The notes under the pieces are model-generated. The model had not been told where the DNA came from, made no database searches, and saw only the letters and a program-made list of their open reading frames with translations. A stretch of 46,984 bases of DNA from Bacillota bacterium (GTDB lineage Bacteria > Bacillota > Sulfobacillia > JAJZIM01), in assembly GCA_021810565.1 (NCBI GenBank), contig JAJZIM010000018.1, forward strand, positions 1 to 46,984, given 5' to 3'. The translations under genes were made by a program, and so were the position numbers. Each line of letters begins with the position of its first letter. The first letter of the stretch is position 1. Below, piece after piece: positions 9,705 through 18,663 of this stretch.

Positions 9705-11495
9705 ATGCGACTTAGTCGGGAGTTCGTGCAGCAAGTCCGGGACCGCAACGACCTGGTGGAGGTCGTGGGCGAGTACCTTCCCCTCCAGCGGCGGGGGAAA
9801 ACCTATGTGGGGCTGTGTCCCTTCCATGCGGAGCGAACTCCCTCCTTCGGCGTGTCCCCCGACAAGCAGTTGTTCTACTGTTTCGGGTGCGGCGAGGGCG
9901 GCGACCTCTTCACCTTCGTGATGAAAAAGGACGGGCTCAGCTTCCAAGAGGCCGTGGTCTCGCTGGCCGAGCGGGCGGGGCTGACGGTGCCGGAGGCCGA
10001 CGACCCGGTCCAACTGGAGCGCTGGCGCCGGCAAGAGGCCCTGTTGGCGGTGCTGGAGGCGGCCTGCGTCTTCTTCTGTCGCATGCTGGCCGAGCCGACC
10101 CAGGGGCGTGCGGCCCGGGCGTACCTGAGCGAGCGGGGCGTGTCGGAGGAGGCGATGGCGCGTTTCCGCTTGGGCTACGCTCCCCCTGCATGGGAGGCGC
10201 TGAGGCCGGAACTCACCCGGCAGGGTTTCTCCCCAGAACTGGCGGAAGCCGCAGGTCTCTTGGTACGCAAGGAGCGGGGTTTCTACGATCGCTTCCGGGA
10301 GCGGGTGATCTTTCCCATCGCGGACCGGCGGGGTCGAGTGGTGGCTTTCGGGGGACGGTCACTGGATGGCTCGGGAGCAAAATATCTGAACTCGCCGGAG
10401 ACCGAGGTGTTCAGCAAACGTCGCACCCTGTACGGATACCACCTGGCCCGGGAGGGAATTCGGCGGGAGGGCCGGGCCGTGCTGATGGAAGGATACATGG
10501 ACGTGCTGACGGCCCACCAGTTCGGGGTGGACTGCGCTGTGGGCTCCTTGGGCACCGCCCTGACCCCCGAGCAGGTGCGCCTGCTGGCCGACCAGGCCGG
10601 GGAGGTGGTGCTGGCCTTCGACGCCGACAGCGCCGGCCAGCGGGCCGCGCGCCGGGGGCTTGAGGTGTTCGGCTCCCTGCCCTGCGAGGTGCGGGTGCTG
10701 GCGATCCCCGAGGGCAAGGACCCTGACGAGTTCCTGCATCGTCACGGCCCGGAGGCCTTTCGCCGGGCGGTGGCCGAGGCGCCCTACTGGGTTCAGTTCC
10801 TGCTGGACGGTCTTTTGGCCACCCACGACGTGCGCACCGCCGAGGGGAAGCACCGGGTGGCGCAGCAGTTCCTGGCGGTGCTGGAGCGCTTGGACAGCCG
10901 GGTGGAGCAGGAGGAGTACCTGGAACGCTTGGCCCGCCGCCTGGGGGTGTCGGTGGAGGCCGTGCAGCAAGAGGCTAAGGGTCGGCGCTCTTCCGGGGGG
11001 GAAAGATCGCCCGGGGAGAAGCATAAAATCCCGGGAAGACGGGAAAACCTACCTTCTCAGGGGGACCGAACCTCCCGCGCGGAGCAAACGCTGGTGGCCC
11101 TGATGTTGCAGGATGAAGCGGCCAGGCGGCAGGTGATGACGGAACTCGGCCCGGAGGATTTCGAGGTCGAGGAATTCCGGGCCCTGGTGGAGGCCATGCG
11201 GGACGGCGCGGCAGACGCGGGCGAGGCCTGGCTCGACCGGCCGCTGGGGAGCCCGGAAGCCTCACCGGACGGCGAGGCCACGATCCGGGGAGCCCAATTG
11301 GGAGCCTGGTTGCTCTGGGAGCTGCCTTTGGATAACCCCGAGCGCCAGCTGGCCGATTGCCTGGAGGTGCTGCGGGAACGGCGCCGCCGGCGGCGCGCCG
11401 AGGAGATCAAGGCGAAGCTGCGGGAGCAAGCGGTGCCGGATCCGGCCCTGTTGCGGGAGATGGACGAATTGGTGCGGGCTGGCAAGCGCCGCTGA
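9705..11495 (+). CDS. dnaG: DNA primase
   Basis: Synthesises RNA primers for chromosome replication with the DnaB helicase. The 596-residue protein has the CHC2 zinc finger Cys38-x2-His41 ... Cys59-x2-Cys62, the primase core with a TOPRIM domain ([10 protein letters not shown] near residue 260 and [10 protein letters not shown] near 305), and a C-terminal helicase-interaction region after a basic, low-complexity linker around residues 425-460. GGTGGAGGC ends directly before ATG 9705. The gene precedes sigA by 22 bases, the conserved macromolecular-synthesis arrangement of Bacillota. Confidence 0.97.
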   Translation: MRLSREFVQQVRDRNDLVEVVGEYLPLQRRGKTYVGLCPFHAERTPSFGVSPDKQLFYCFGCGEGGDLFTFVMKKDGLSFQEAVVSLAERAGLTVPEADDPVQLERWRRQEALLAVLEAACVFFCRMLAEPTQGRAARAYLSERGVSEEAMARFRLGYAPPAWEALRPELTRQGFSPELAEAAGLLVRKERGFYDRFRERVIFPIADRRGRVVAFGGRSLDGSGAKYLNSPETEVFSKRRTLYGYHLAREGIRREGRAVLMEGYMDVLTAHQFGVDCAVGSLGTALTPEQVRLLADQAGEVVLAFDADSAGQRAARRGLEVFGSLPCEVRVLAIPEGKDPDEFLHRHGPEAFRRAVAEAPYWVQFLLDGLLATHDVRTAEGKHRVAQQFLAVLERLDSRVEQEEYLERLARRLGVSVEAVQQEAKGRRSSGGERSPGEKHKIPGRRENLPSQGDRTSRAEQTLVALMLQDEAARRQVMTELGPEDFEVEEFRALVEAMRDGAADAGEAWLDRPLGSPEASPDGEATIRGAQLGAWLLWELPLDNPERQLADCLEVLRERRRRRRAEEIKAKLREQAVPDPALLREMDELVRAGKRR

Positions 11496-11517
11496 TCGCT
11501 GCGGAGGGAAAGGGGGG

Positions 11518-12642
11518 ATGGCCGTGGTCAAGAAGAAGGAGTTGGACGTGGCGGGGGTGCGGGAACTCCTGGACGAAGGGAAGAAGAAGGGGTTTTTAAC
11601 CTACGGGGAGATCATGAACAAGCTCTCCATGGTGGAGCTTAGTCCCGAGCAGATCGACGACATCTACGAGGCCTTGGGGGACCTGGGCATCGAGGTGATC
11701 AACGAGGACGGCGACGGGGGGGCCTTGGAACATGCTCCCGAGGAGCCCGCCGCCGAGCCCGGCGGGGAGCCGGTGGCGGAGGTAGAGGCGGAGCTGGAGG
11801 TCCCGGAGGGCGTGGCCATCGACGACCCCGTCCGCATGTACCTGAAGGAGATCGGGCGGGTGCCCCTCCTCTCGGCGGAGGAGGAAGTGGAACTGGCCAA
11901 GCGGATTGAGCTGGGAGAGGAGGAGGCCAAGCGTCGGCTGGCCGAGGCCAACCTGCGCCTGGTGGTGAGCATCGCCAAGCGGTACGTGGGGCGGGGCATG
12001 CTCTTCCTGGACCTGATCCAGGAGGGCAACCTGGGGCTGATCAAGGCGGTGGAGAAGTTCGATTACCGCAAGGGCTACAAGTTCAGCACCTACGCCACCT
12101 GGTGGATCCGCCAGGCCATCACCCGGGCTATCGCCGACCAGGCGCGCACCATCCGCATCCCGGTGCATATGGTGGAGACGATCAACAAGCTGATCCGCAT
12201 TCAGCGGCAGCTTTTGCAGGAGCTGGGCCGCGACCCTAGTCCAGAGGAGATCGCCGAGGAGATGGATCTGTCCGTGGAGCGGGTGCGGGAGATCATGAAG
12301 GTGGCCCAGGAACCGGTGTCCTTGGAGACGCCCATCGGGGAGGAGGAGGACAGCCACCTGGGGGACTTCATCGAGGACGAGGAGGCCCCGGCCCCGGCAG
12401 AGGCTGCTTCCTTCCTGCTGCTCAAAGAGCAGTTGGAGCAAGTGCTGGACACCCTCACGCCCCGGGAGGAGCGGGTGTTGCGCCTGCGCTTCGGTCTGGA
12501 TGATGGTCGGGCCCGCACCCTGGAGGAGGTGGGTCAGGTCTTCGGGGTTACCCGGGAGCGCATCCGGCAGATCGAGGCCAAGGCCCTGCGCAAACTGCGC
12601 CACCCCAGCCGCAGCAAGAAGCTGAAGGACTACCTGGAGTAG
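11518..12642 (+). CDS. sigA: RNA polymerase principal sigma factor (sigma-A)
   Basis: Primary sigma factor of 374 residues. Region 1.1 (about 1-80) is followed by an acidic linker, region 1.2 at [16 protein letters not shown] (about 102-117), region 2 with [16 protein letters not shown] and the -10 recognition stretch [15 protein letters not shown], region 3, and region 4 with the helix-turn-helix [20 protein letters not shown] near the C-terminus. The near-perfect TTGACA/TATAAT promoters found in this window match these conserved regions. GGGGGG precedes ATG 11518 with little spacing. It is cotranscribed with dnaG by position; a tRNA promoter begins 3 bases after its stop. Confidence 0.98.
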   Translation: MAVVKKKELDVAGVRELLDEGKKKGFLTYGEIMNKLSMVELSPEQIDDIYEALGDLGIEVINEDGDGGALEHAPEEPAAEPGGEPVAEVEAELEVPEGVAIDDPVRMYLKEIGRVPLLSAEEEVELAKRIELGEEEAKRRLAEANLRLVVSIAKRYVGRGMLFLDLIQEGNLGLIKAVEKFDYRKGYKFSTYATWWIRQAITRAIADQARTIRIPVHMVETINKLIRIQRQLLQELGRDPSPEEIAEEMDLSVERVREIMKVAQEPVSLETPIGEEEDSHLGDFIEDEEAPAPAEAASFLLLKEQLEQVLDTLTPREERVLRLRFGLDDGRARTLEEVGQVFGVTRERIRQIEAKALRKLRHPSRSKKLKDYLE

Positions 12643-12645
12643 CCG

Positions 12646-12674
12646 TTGACGCTCGACCTTGGGCAGGGTATAAT
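12646..12674 (+). promoter_or_regulatory. Sigma-A promoter of the tRNA-Asn/tRNA-Met pair
   Basis: TTGACG (12646-12651), 17-base spacer, TATAAT (12669-12674). The tRNA-Asn 5' end is 18 bases downstream of the -10 element. Confidence 0.9.
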
Positions 12675-12691
12675 ACCCTTCGGAGTTTTAT

Positions 12692-12766
12692 TCCTCGATA
12701 GCTCAACGGTAGAGCACTCGGCTGTTAACCGAGGGGTTGTAGGTTCGAATCCTACTCGAGGAGCCA
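12692..12766 (+). tRNA. tRNA-Asn (GTT)
   Basis: A 75-base cloverleaf. Acceptor TCCTCGA (12692-12698) pairs with TCGAGGA (12756-12762), discriminator G, CCA encoded at 12764-12766. The anticodon stem is CTCGG/CCGAG with loop CTGTTAA, anticodon GTT at 12724-12726. T-arm contains GTTCGAAT. Confidence 0.96.
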
Positions 12767-12776
12767 AATATTTTTT

Positions 12777-12852
12777 GCGCCCGTAGCTCAATCGGTAGAG
12801 CATCCGGCTCATAACCGGCTGGTTCGGGGTTCGATACCCTGCGGGCGCACCA
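12777..12852 (+). tRNA. tRNA-Met (CAT), probably elongator
   Basis: A 76-base cloverleaf 10 bases after tRNA-Asn. Acceptor GCGCCCG (12777-12783) pairs with CGGGCGC (12842-12848), discriminator A, encoded CCA. Anticodon loop is CTCATAA. The anticodon stem lacks the three consecutive G-C pairs (GGG/CCC) of initiator tRNA and position 1-72 is paired, so it is not the initiator. A tRNA-Ile whose CAT anticodon is modified to read AUA cannot be excluded from sequence alone. The outermost anticodon-stem pair (T/C) is mismatched. Confidence 0.88.
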
Positions 12853-12859
12853 GCCTTGG

Positions 12860-12890
12860 GAGGCCGGCGGTAAGCGGCCTCTTGTTATTT
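12860..12890 (+). terminator. Terminator of the tRNA pair
   Basis: GAGGCCG (12860-12866) pairs with CGGCCTC (12875-12881) around an 8-base loop, followed by TTGTTATTT. Confidence 0.7.
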
Positions 12891-13192
12891 GGGTGAAATT
12901 AATATTATTGGCATTATTTTAGAATAACTCATGCGTAATGATGCAGATGGATACTAATGCCTACATGACGGCGTGGCGCTGCGGGTCTGCGGCCCAGTGC
13001 AAAGAGTTCGAGGTGCGGCGGCAAGCGGCCATGGCCGGCTTGGAGGTGGTGCTGCTGGGGATCCGGTGGGTATTGGATGAGGAATATGGGGCCAGGGAGT
13101 CTTCAGGCTGCGGTATCTGCAGGGTCCACCTCCTTGCTCGCCGTTGGATCCGGCTGGACTTTGACCGAGTCACGGGAGTGCCTGCGTTTGCC
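12891..13192. other. Intergenic region between tRNA units
   Basis: The first 40 bases are AT-rich, including the palindrome TTATT-TTAG-AATAA. The rest is GC-rich. A frame at 12938-13315 runs through the tRNA-Val promoter and the tRNA itself, so it is not a credible gene. Nothing else is recognised. Confidence 0.4.
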
Positions 13193-13221
13193 TTGACAAC
13201 GCCGGGTGGCCTGCGTATAAT
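13193..13221 (+). promoter_or_regulatory. Perfect consensus sigma-A promoter of tRNA-Val
   Basis: TTGACA (13193-13198), 17-base spacer, TATAAT (13216-13221): an exact match to consensus at both hexamers and spacing. The tRNA begins 12 bases after the -10 element. Confidence 0.95.
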
Positions 13222-13232
13222 GGCCCTGCGGC

Positions 13233-13307
13233 GGGCGGTTAGCTCAGCGGGAGAGCGCTTGACTCACATTCAAGAGGCCACAGGTTCGATCCCTGTACCG
13301 CCCACCA
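13233..13307 (+). tRNA. tRNA-Val (CAC)
   Basis: A 75-base cloverleaf. Acceptor GGGCGGT (13233-13239) pairs with ACCGCCC (13297-13303), discriminator A, CCA encoded. Anticodon stem CTTGA/TCAAG encloses CTCACAT, anticodon CAC at 13265-13267. Confidence 0.96.
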
Positions 13308-13318
13308 CGAGATAGCTT

Positions 13319-13349
13319 AGAGCCGCAAGGTTTGTGGCTCTTATTTTTT
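13319..13349 (+). terminator. Terminator of tRNA-Val
   Basis: A 10-bp stem AGAGCCGCAA (13319-13328) / TTGTGGCTCT (13332-13341), with one G-T pair and a 3-base loop, followed by TATTTTTTA: a textbook intrinsic terminator. Confidence 0.9.
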
Positions 13350-13795
13350 AGGCAAGGCTTCTCCTTGGGGAACGGGCTTGACCGCAACCCGGCGAAGACC
13401 TCGCCGCCGGGGGATGTCAATCATTCGGGCGTCTCCGCCTCTCCGGGCCATACCCAGCCGGCGCGGGGATGCTCTCCGTTCGTACCGCGGAGGCCTTCTG
13501 CGTTCCGGCGATCACATGGGCGCAGATCTCCATCGTCATTGGGGTGATGAGGACGCCTGTGGTGAAGGCGAGCCCCTGTCCTCGCCGTACCGCGCCGGCG
13601 GCCTGCCGCGCCCCTGCCTGGATCATTCGGGGCGCCGCCAGGATGTTCAGGACCGGGGGTTGGCGGGTGCCCTGCACCGTAACCCGGCAAGGACTGGGGT
13701 CGTCGGCGCCGGGATGTTTGGAGGAACTGGCCGTGCGGGATGGCCGCTAGGCATGCCCGCCGATGGTCGATCGGGAGGCGGTAGGGGGGAGGCGG
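13350..13795. other. Gap upstream of trmK with a possible minus-strand ORF
   Basis: About 450 GC-rich bases. On the minus strand, 13677-13417 (GTG start, 86 residues) has codon third positions roughly three-quarters G/C and a moderately hydrophobic stretch around LAFTTGVLITPMTMEIC. The frame stays open further upstream to a TAG near 13748. There is no convincing ribosome site and I recognise no family. Plus-strand frames here are low-complexity Arg/Gly/Pro shadows. I leave it unassigned. Confidence 0.25.
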
Positions 13796-14488
13796 ATGGG
13801 TCGGGATCCCAGACTGCTGGCTCTGGCGGAGTTGGTGCCGCCGGGACTTGCCGTGGCGGATGTGGGGACGGGTGGCCGCGCGGCCTTGGCGCGGCTCCTG
13901 GTGGCCTCGGGGCGCAGCCCCGGGGCCGTGGGCATCGAGGCCTCCCACCCCACCTGGCAGGCGGCGGCGGACCTGGTGGCCCGTCGGGGGCCGGTCGAGG
14001 TGGCGGTGCGCCGGGGGAGGGGAGTGGCGCCCCTTTCGTCGGGGGAGGCGGCGGTGCTGGTCGCGGCGGGGTTGGGGGGACGCGGCATCATCGACCTTTT
14101 GGAGGAGGCCGGGCCGCGTCTGGGGGAGTTTCGCCGGTTGGTGCTGGGACCGCAGCGGGACGCCGCCGTGCTGCGCCGCTGGCTGGCCGAACGCGGTTTC
14201 CGGCTGGCTTGGGAGGAACTGGTGGCCGCGAGGCGAAGAATATACGAGCTAATCGCGGCCGAGCCGGGGGTGGAGCCGGCCTCCGGAGCGGAGCTGGAGA
14301 TCGGGCCGCGCCTTTTGGAGCGGCGACATCCGCTGCTGGCAAATCTGTTGCGCTATCGGGTGCAGAGGCTGGAGGCTGCCGCGGCGCAGGCGGCCTGGGC
14401 GGGGAACGAGCAGGCGGCCAGCAGGCTCTTCGAGGCGGCACGCCGGTTGAGAAAGGTGGGGGAAACTTGGCTGTCGTTGCGGATCTGA
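13796..14488 (+). CDS. trmK: tRNA (adenine-22-N1)-methyltransferase TrmK-like
   Basis: Methylates A22 of certain tRNAs using S-adenosylmethionine. At 230 residues it fits the family, and its place between sigA and a Nif3-family gene is the conserved Bacillota order. A Rossmann-like glycine motif VADVGTGGRAALA starts near residue 22, with AGLGG near residue 96 corresponding to the family's AGMGG, then LGPQRDAAVLRRWL. The usual DHAYLP after the first motif is missing, so the protein is divergent. ATG 13796 follows AGGGGGGAGG; an in-frame ATG at 13763 has a weaker upstream context. It overlaps the next gene by 22 bases, implying coupling. Confidence 0.85.
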   Translation: MGRDPRLLALAELVPPGLAVADVGTGGRAALARLLVASGRSPGAVGIEASHPTWQAAADLVARRGPVEVAVRRGRGVAPLSSGEAAVLVAAGLGGRGIIDLLEEAGPRLGEFRRLVLGPQRDAAVLRRWLAERGFRLAWEELVAARRRIYELIAAEPGVEPASGAELEIGPRLLERRHPLLANLLRYRVQRLEAAAAQAAWAGNEQAASRLFEAARRLRKVGETWLSLRI

Positions 14489-16038
14489 TGGACCGGGTGG
14501 AGGAGATCGCTCCCCGGGCGCTGGCGGCGGAGTGGGACCGGGTGGGACTCCAGGTGGGAGATCCCGCCTCCCGGGTGGAGACGGTCCTGGTGGCCTTGGA
14601 TCTTACCCTGCAGGTGCTGGAGCGTGCGGAGGCGGAGGGGGCCCAGCTCTTGCTGTTGCACCATCCCCTTTTCTTTGAGTCCTGGAGCGAGGTGCGCACG
14701 GATCGTCCGGAGGGGCGGTTGCTCGGACGGTTGCTGGCGGCGGGGCGCTCGGTCTTGGTGGCCCACACCAACTGGGACGCGGCGCCGCAGGGTCTGAACC
14801 ACCACTTGGCCGCTCTCTTGGGGCTGCACCGGTGCCGGGTGCTGGAACCCGTCTTCTCCGGCTTGCACAAGGTGGTGGTCTTCGTGCCTCGGGGGCACGA
14901 GGAGGCGGTGCGCCAAGCCATGGCCGAAGCCGGGGCCGGCTGGATCGGCAACTACCGGGATTGCGCTTTTCTGACGGAGGGCACGGGCACCTTCCGGGCG
15001 CAGGAGGGGGCCCATCCCTTCCTGGGGAAGGTGGGAGAGCTGGAGCGGGCCGCCGAGGTGCGCCTGGAGACGGTGGTGGACGCCGTTCGATTGAACCAGG
15101 TGCTGCGGGCCATGCGCGCGGCCCATCCCTACGAGGAGGTGGCCTACGACGTTTACGCCCTCGCCCGCGGCCGGGAGGATGCCGGGCTGGGACGGGTGGG
15201 AGAACTGGTGGAACCGTGCACCTTGGCCCAGCTGGCCCACAACTGCGCCGAGCTGCTGCATGCTTCCTCGGTGCGTACCGTGGGCGACCCGAGCCGGGCG
15301 GTGCGGCGGGTAGCCGTGGTCGGTGGTAGCGGGGCCGAGGCGCTGGCGGCGGCCGGTGAGGCGGGCGCCGATGCCCTGGTGACGGGGGACGTGCGCTACC
15401 ACCAGGCCCGGCAGGCCCATCTGGCGGGCCTAGGCGTGGTGGACGCGGGGCATTGGGCCACCGAGGCCTTCTCCCTGGAGATCCTGGCCGGAATTTTGCG
15501 CACGGCGGCGGCTGGCCGGGGGATGTCGGTGCGGGTGGTGGTGGAACCGGGGGAGGATCCTTTTTGGGTGATGCCGCCGCCAAGCCTCAGGCCGGCAAGG
15601 CCGGGGACAGGGGGCGAGGCCGAAGGCGTCTGGACCGTCTTCACCGACGGGGCGTCCCGGGGGAATCCGGGCGACGCGGGGATTGGGGTGGTGATCCGGG
15701 ATCCCTCCGGCCGCACGGTGTGCGAGGTGGGCGAGTACGTGGGACGGGTGACCAACAACGTCGCCGAGTACCTGGCCTTGGAGCGCGGCCTCAAGGAGTT
15801 ATTGCGCCTGGGTGCCCGCAGGATATCCCTGCGGGCGGACAGCGAGCTGCTGGTGCGCCAGCTGCAGGGGGTGTACCAGGTCAAGAACGCGGGGTTGCGT
15901 ACCCTCTTCACCCGCGTGGAAGGGCTGTTGCGCCGGTTCGAGACATGGGAGGCCCGGCATGTGCCGCGGCGGGAGAACGCGGCCGCCGACGAGTTGGCCA
16001 ACCACGGCATCGACGCGGCGGTCAAGCCGCAGAGGTAG
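14467..16038 (+). CDS. Nif3-like dinuclear-metal protein fused to RNase HI
   Basis: One 523-residue frame with two complete domains. Residues 1-367 are a Nif3/YqfO-type protein: LLLLHHPLFF and DAGHWATE carry metal ligands, the middle has the PII-like insert (NYRDCAFLTEGTGTF, HPYEEVAYDVY), and the domain ends at the usual VxxxEPxEDPFW. After a short Pro/Gly linker, residues about 388-523 form an RNase HI with all four acidic catalytic residues: Asp394 (DGASRGNPG), Glu434 (NNVAEY), Asp458 (RADSELL) and Asp508 (AADELAN). RNase HI cuts RNA in RNA-DNA hybrids; Nif3 function is unsettled. TTG 14467 follows AAGGTGGGG inside trmK. A GTG/ATG pair at 15568/15571, 11-14 bases after GGGGGAGG, could also start RNase HI separately. 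Confidence 0.88.
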   Translation: MAVVADLMDRVEEIAPRALAAEWDRVGLQVGDPASRVETVLVALDLTLQVLERAEAEGAQLLLLHHPLFFESWSEVRTDRPEGRLLGRLLAAGRSVLVAHTNWDAAPQGLNHHLAALLGLHRCRVLEPVFSGLHKVVVFVPRGHEEAVRQAMAEAGAGWIGNYRDCAFLTEGTGTFRAQEGAHPFLGKVGELERAAEVRLETVVDAVRLNQVLRAMRAAHPYEEVAYDVYALARGREDAGLGRVGELVEPCTLAQLAHNCAELLHASSVRTVGDPSRAVRRVAVVGGSGAEALAAAGEAGADALVTGDVRYHQARQAHLAGLGVVDAGHWATEAFSLEILAGILRTAAAGRGMSVRVVVEPGEDPFWVMPPPSLRPARPGTGGEAEGVWTVFTDGASRGNPGDAGIGVVIRDPSGRTVCEVGEYVGRVTNNVAEYLALERGLKELLRLGARRISLRADSELLVRQLQGVYQVKNAGLRTLFTRVEGLLRRFETWEARHVPRRENAAADELANHGIDAAVKPQR

Positions 16039-16051
16039 CTGCCGGGCTGAT

Positions 16052-16080
16052 TTGACGGCGGCGGCCTTTGCTGTTAGAAT
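16052..16080 (+). promoter_or_regulatory. Sigma-A promoter of the RNase P RNA gene
   Basis: TTGACG (16052-16057), 17-base spacer, TAGAAT (16075-16080). The RNA's first helix starts 6 bases downstream. Confidence 0.85.
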
Positions 16081-16085
16081 CGTGT

Positions 16086-16440
16086 CGCCGAGGTGAGTCG
16101 GCTGGACGGTCGCGGGTGCGAAGCCGCGAGGCTGCACGCGAGGAAAGTCCGAGCTGCAAAGGGCAGGGTGCTGGGTAACACCCAGTGGGGGCGACCCCAA
16201 GGAAAGTGCCACAGAGACATACCGCCCGCGAGGGCAAGGGTGAAAAGGTGGTGCAAGAGACCACCAGGGGCCGGGTGACCGGTCTGCTAGGCAAACCCCA
16301 CCCGCAGCAAGACCAAATAGGGGGAGGATGAGGCGGCCCGCGGAGCTCCCCGGGTTGGTCGCTGGAGGCGGCAGGCGACTGCCGTCCTAGATAGATGATC
16401 GTCCTCGACAGGACTCGGCTTACAGGCCGACTCACCGGCG
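16086..16440 (+). ncRNA. rnpB: RNase P RNA
   Basis: The catalytic RNA that removes 5' leaders from pre-tRNAs. The conserved GAGGAAAGTCC is at 16140-16150, followed downstream by ACAGAGACATACCGCC-type sequence (the conserved ACAGAAA region), GGCAAACCCC and near the 3' end AGATGATCGTCC. The terminal helix P1 closes by GTGAGTCGGC (16093-16102) with GCCGACTCAC (16426-16435), extended by CGCCG/CGGCG. The approximately 355-base length is normal. Ends are inferred from P1 pairing and may be off by a few bases. Confidence 0.95.
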
Positions 16441-16469
16441 AAAAGGTTGGGGGCAACCCCGCCTTTTTG
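16441..16469 (+). terminator. Terminator of the RNase P RNA gene
   Basis: Immediately after P1, AAAAGG-TTG-GGGG, loop CAA, CCCC-G-CCTTTTT forms a hairpin with an internal bulge and ends in five T. Confidence 0.85.
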
Positions 16470-16525
16470 CAAAGGGTAAAGGCACTTTAACGTCAGAGTA
16501 CAATTGCTGCCGGGAGGTGGGAGGA

Positions 16526-17197
16526 TTGCGCATCAAGTGGCTGGGGCATTCCTGCTTCCAGGTCACCGATGCCCGGGGCTTCCGGGTGCTGACCGACCCC
16601 TACGAGGTTCCGAGGCGGCCGGGCATGCCGCTCAGGTTTACCTATCCGCCCCTGGACGTGGCGGCGGACCTGGTGCTGGTGAGCCACGACCATTTCGACC
16701 ACAACGCGGTCCACGCCGTGCGCGGTGATCCGGCGGCGTTGCGGGAGCCGGGGGAGCACCGGGTGGGAGACGTGACGGCGCGGGGCGTGGCGGGGGAGCA
16801 TGATCCGGAAGGTGGGCGGGTGCGCGGTCGCAACCTTTTGTGGCGCTGGGAGCAGGACGGGGTGAGCCTGTGCCACCTGGGGGATTTCGGCCAGGCGGCC
16901 TTGCGGCCGGAGCAGGCGGACGCCCTGCGTCCGGTAGACGTGCTTTTCGTGCCGGTGGGGGGAGGGCCGGTCGCGGACGCGCGGGGGGCCAAGGAGTTGG
17001 TGGGCCTGCTCCAGCCCCATCTGGTCTTCCCCATGCACTACCGTACGGCGTTCGTGGACTTCGGGGAACCGGTGGAAGGCTTTTTGCGGCTGATGGGAAC
17101 GGTGCGGCGAGAGGAGGCCGACGTGGTGGAGCTGACGCCGGAGCAAATCCGGGTGGCGCGCGGCGACGCGGTGGTGCTTCGCCCACCCGGCGGATGA
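16526..17197 (+). CDS. Metallo-beta-lactamase-fold hydrolase (UlaG/UPF0173-like)
   Basis: A 223-residue cytoplasmic protein starting MRIKWLGHSCF, the typical opening of the small UlaG/UPF0173 branch of the metallo-beta-lactamase fold. The metal-binding HxHxDH is VSHDHFDHNAV (about residue 57), and later histidines in AGEHDPE and PMHYRT are in the right order. TTG 16526 lies 8 bases after GGGAGG and yields this N-terminus. The substrate cannot be deduced; the family includes lactonases and phosphoesterases. Its stop overlaps the start of the following transporter gene (ATGA). Confidence 0.88.
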   Translation: MRIKWLGHSCFQVTDARGFRVLTDPYEVPRRPGMPLRFTYPPLDVAADLVLVSHDHFDHNAVHAVRGDPAALREPGEHRVGDVTARGVAGEHDPEGGRVRGRNLLWRWEQDGVSLCHLGDFGQAALRPEQADALRPVDVLFVPVGGGPVADARGAKELVGLLQPHLVFPMHYRTAFVDFGEPVEGFLRLMGTVRREEADVVELTPEQIRVARGDAVVLRPPGG

Positions 17198-18636
17198 TCG
17201 CCGCCCTACACCGACGCTTTCCGTACAAATGGATCGCCTTGTCCAGCACCAGCCTCGCGGTGCTTCTGGTCACGGTGAACCAGGGCAGCCTGATCATCGC
17301 CCTGCCCGTCATCCTGCGCCAGTTGCACACCAGCCTGATCGACGTCCTCTGGATTGTCATGGTGTACTTGCTCATCACCACCGTTTTCCTGATCCATTTC
17401 GGACGTTTCGGCGACCTGTGGGGACGCAAGCGCCTGTTCAACCTGGGCTTTTGGATCTTCACGGCGGGATCCCTGCTGTGCGGCTTGGCCACCTCCGGGG
17501 GCCTTTTGATCTTCTACCGGGTGATCCAGGGCGTCGGCGGCGCCATCATCTTCGCCAACTCCACGGCCATCGTCACGGATGCCTTTCCGAAGGGGGAGCG
17601 GGGGCGCGCCCTGGGGATCAACAGCATGGTGGCCGCGGTGGGCAGCATTGCGGGTCCCATCCTGGGGGGGGCGCTGGTGACCTTTTTGGGTTGGCGCTGG
17701 GCCTTCTTCTTCAACGTGCCGTTGGGGGTGGCGGGTGCCTTGTGGTGCCAGCTTAGCCTGCGGGAGATGGGGAAACGGGACGTCTCCGTCGATTTCGACG
17801 TGGCGGGCACGGGGCTGTTCCTGGTGGGCATCACGGCCCTGCTGTTAGCCATGAGCTTCGGGGGTGTGGCGGGCTGGACCTCCCCCGCCATCATCGGCCT
17901 GGGCGGGGGCGGCCTGATCCTGCTGGCCCTCTTCCTCCGGCTGGAGCAGGGGGCCCGCAATCCCCTTTTGGACCTGCATCTTTTTCGCAGCCGCGTGTTC
18001 GCCATGGGGAACCTGAGCGCCTTCCTGAACTCGGTGGCGCGGATGGCGGTGATGTTCCTGCTCATCTTCTACTACCAGGGGCCCCGCGGCGACGATCCCC
18101 TGACCGCGGCCATCCTGCTGACGCCCCTGGCCGCCTCCCTGCTGGTGGTGGCGCCCATCAGCGGCTACCTGTCGGACCTGTATGGGTCCAGGGGGCTGTC
18201 TTCCCTGGGGCTGGCGCTGTCCGCGGTGGGGCTGGCGGGCTTGGCGCTGCGCATCGGGGCCCACACCGCCTATGGGGAGATCGTGTTGTGGCTGATCCTC
18301 CTGGGGGGCGGCTCAGGTCTGTTCAACTCCCCCAACACGGCGGCGGTGATGGGAGCGGTGCCGCCGGAGAAACGGGGCGTGGGGGCGGGCACGCGCAGCA
18401 TGCTCACCAGCGCCGGGATGGTGATCAGCCTGGCCCTGGCCTTAGCCTTCATCACCAGCGCCGTGCCCATGTCCGCCCTGATGCGGATCTTCGTGGGCCA
18501 GCATGTGGTCACCAGTTCCCAGACCCTGCAGGGTTTCCTGACCGGGTTGCGCCGGGCCTTTTGGCTGTCGGCGGTCATCAGCGGCGTGGCCGTGTGGGTG
18601 TCCATGTCCCGGGGACGCACCCGACCACAGCATTGA
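17194..18636 (+). CDS. MFS transporter, EmrB/QacA (DHA2) type
   Basis: A 480-residue integral membrane protein with about 14 hydrophobic segments. The major-facilitator motif A GRFGDLWGRKRLF lies after TM2 (about residues 70-82), RVIQGVGGAIIFANSTAI matches the motif around TM4-5, and GPILGGALVTFLGWRWAFFFNVPLG is the DHA2 motif C region (key residues GPxLGG and WRWxFxxNxPLG). Such proteins export drugs or other small molecules in exchange for protons. ATG 17194 overlaps the hydrolase stop, so the two are translationally coupled. Substrate unknown. Confidence 0.93.
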   Translation: MIAALHRRFPYKWIALSSTSLAVLLVTVNQGSLIIALPVILRQLHTSLIDVLWIVMVYLLITTVFLIHFGRFGDLWGRKRLFNLGFWIFTAGSLLCGLATSGGLLIFYRVIQGVGGAIIFANSTAIVTDAFPKGERGRALGINSMVAAVGSIAGPILGGALVTFLGWRWAFFFNVPLGVAGALWCQLSLREMGKRDVSVDFDVAGTGLFLVGITALLLAMSFGGVAGWTSPAIIGLGGGGLILLALFLRLEQGARNPLLDLHLFRSRVFAMGNLSAFLNSVARMAVMFLLIFYYQGPRGDDPLTAAILLTPLAASLLVVAPISGYLSDLYGSRGLSSLGLALSAVGLAGLALRIGAHTAYGEIVLWLILLGGGSGLFNSPNTAAVMGAVPPEKRGVGAGTRSMLTSAGMVISLALALAFITSAVPMSALMRIFVGQHVVTSSQTLQGFLTGLRRAFWLSAVISGVAVWVSMSRGRTRPQH

Positions 18637-18663
18637 GGGAAGCATCGCGAGGAGGTATCAAAG

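Noticed and set aside
12938-13315. Plus-strand frame of 125 codons
   Set aside because: It runs through the perfect tRNA-Val promoter and the whole tRNA, so it cannot be a normal gene.
13378-14466. Upstream extension of the Nif3-RNase HI frame
   Set aside because: It covers trmK in a different frame and is Gly/Arg-rich; the Nif3 domain begins at TTG 14467 with a ribosome site.
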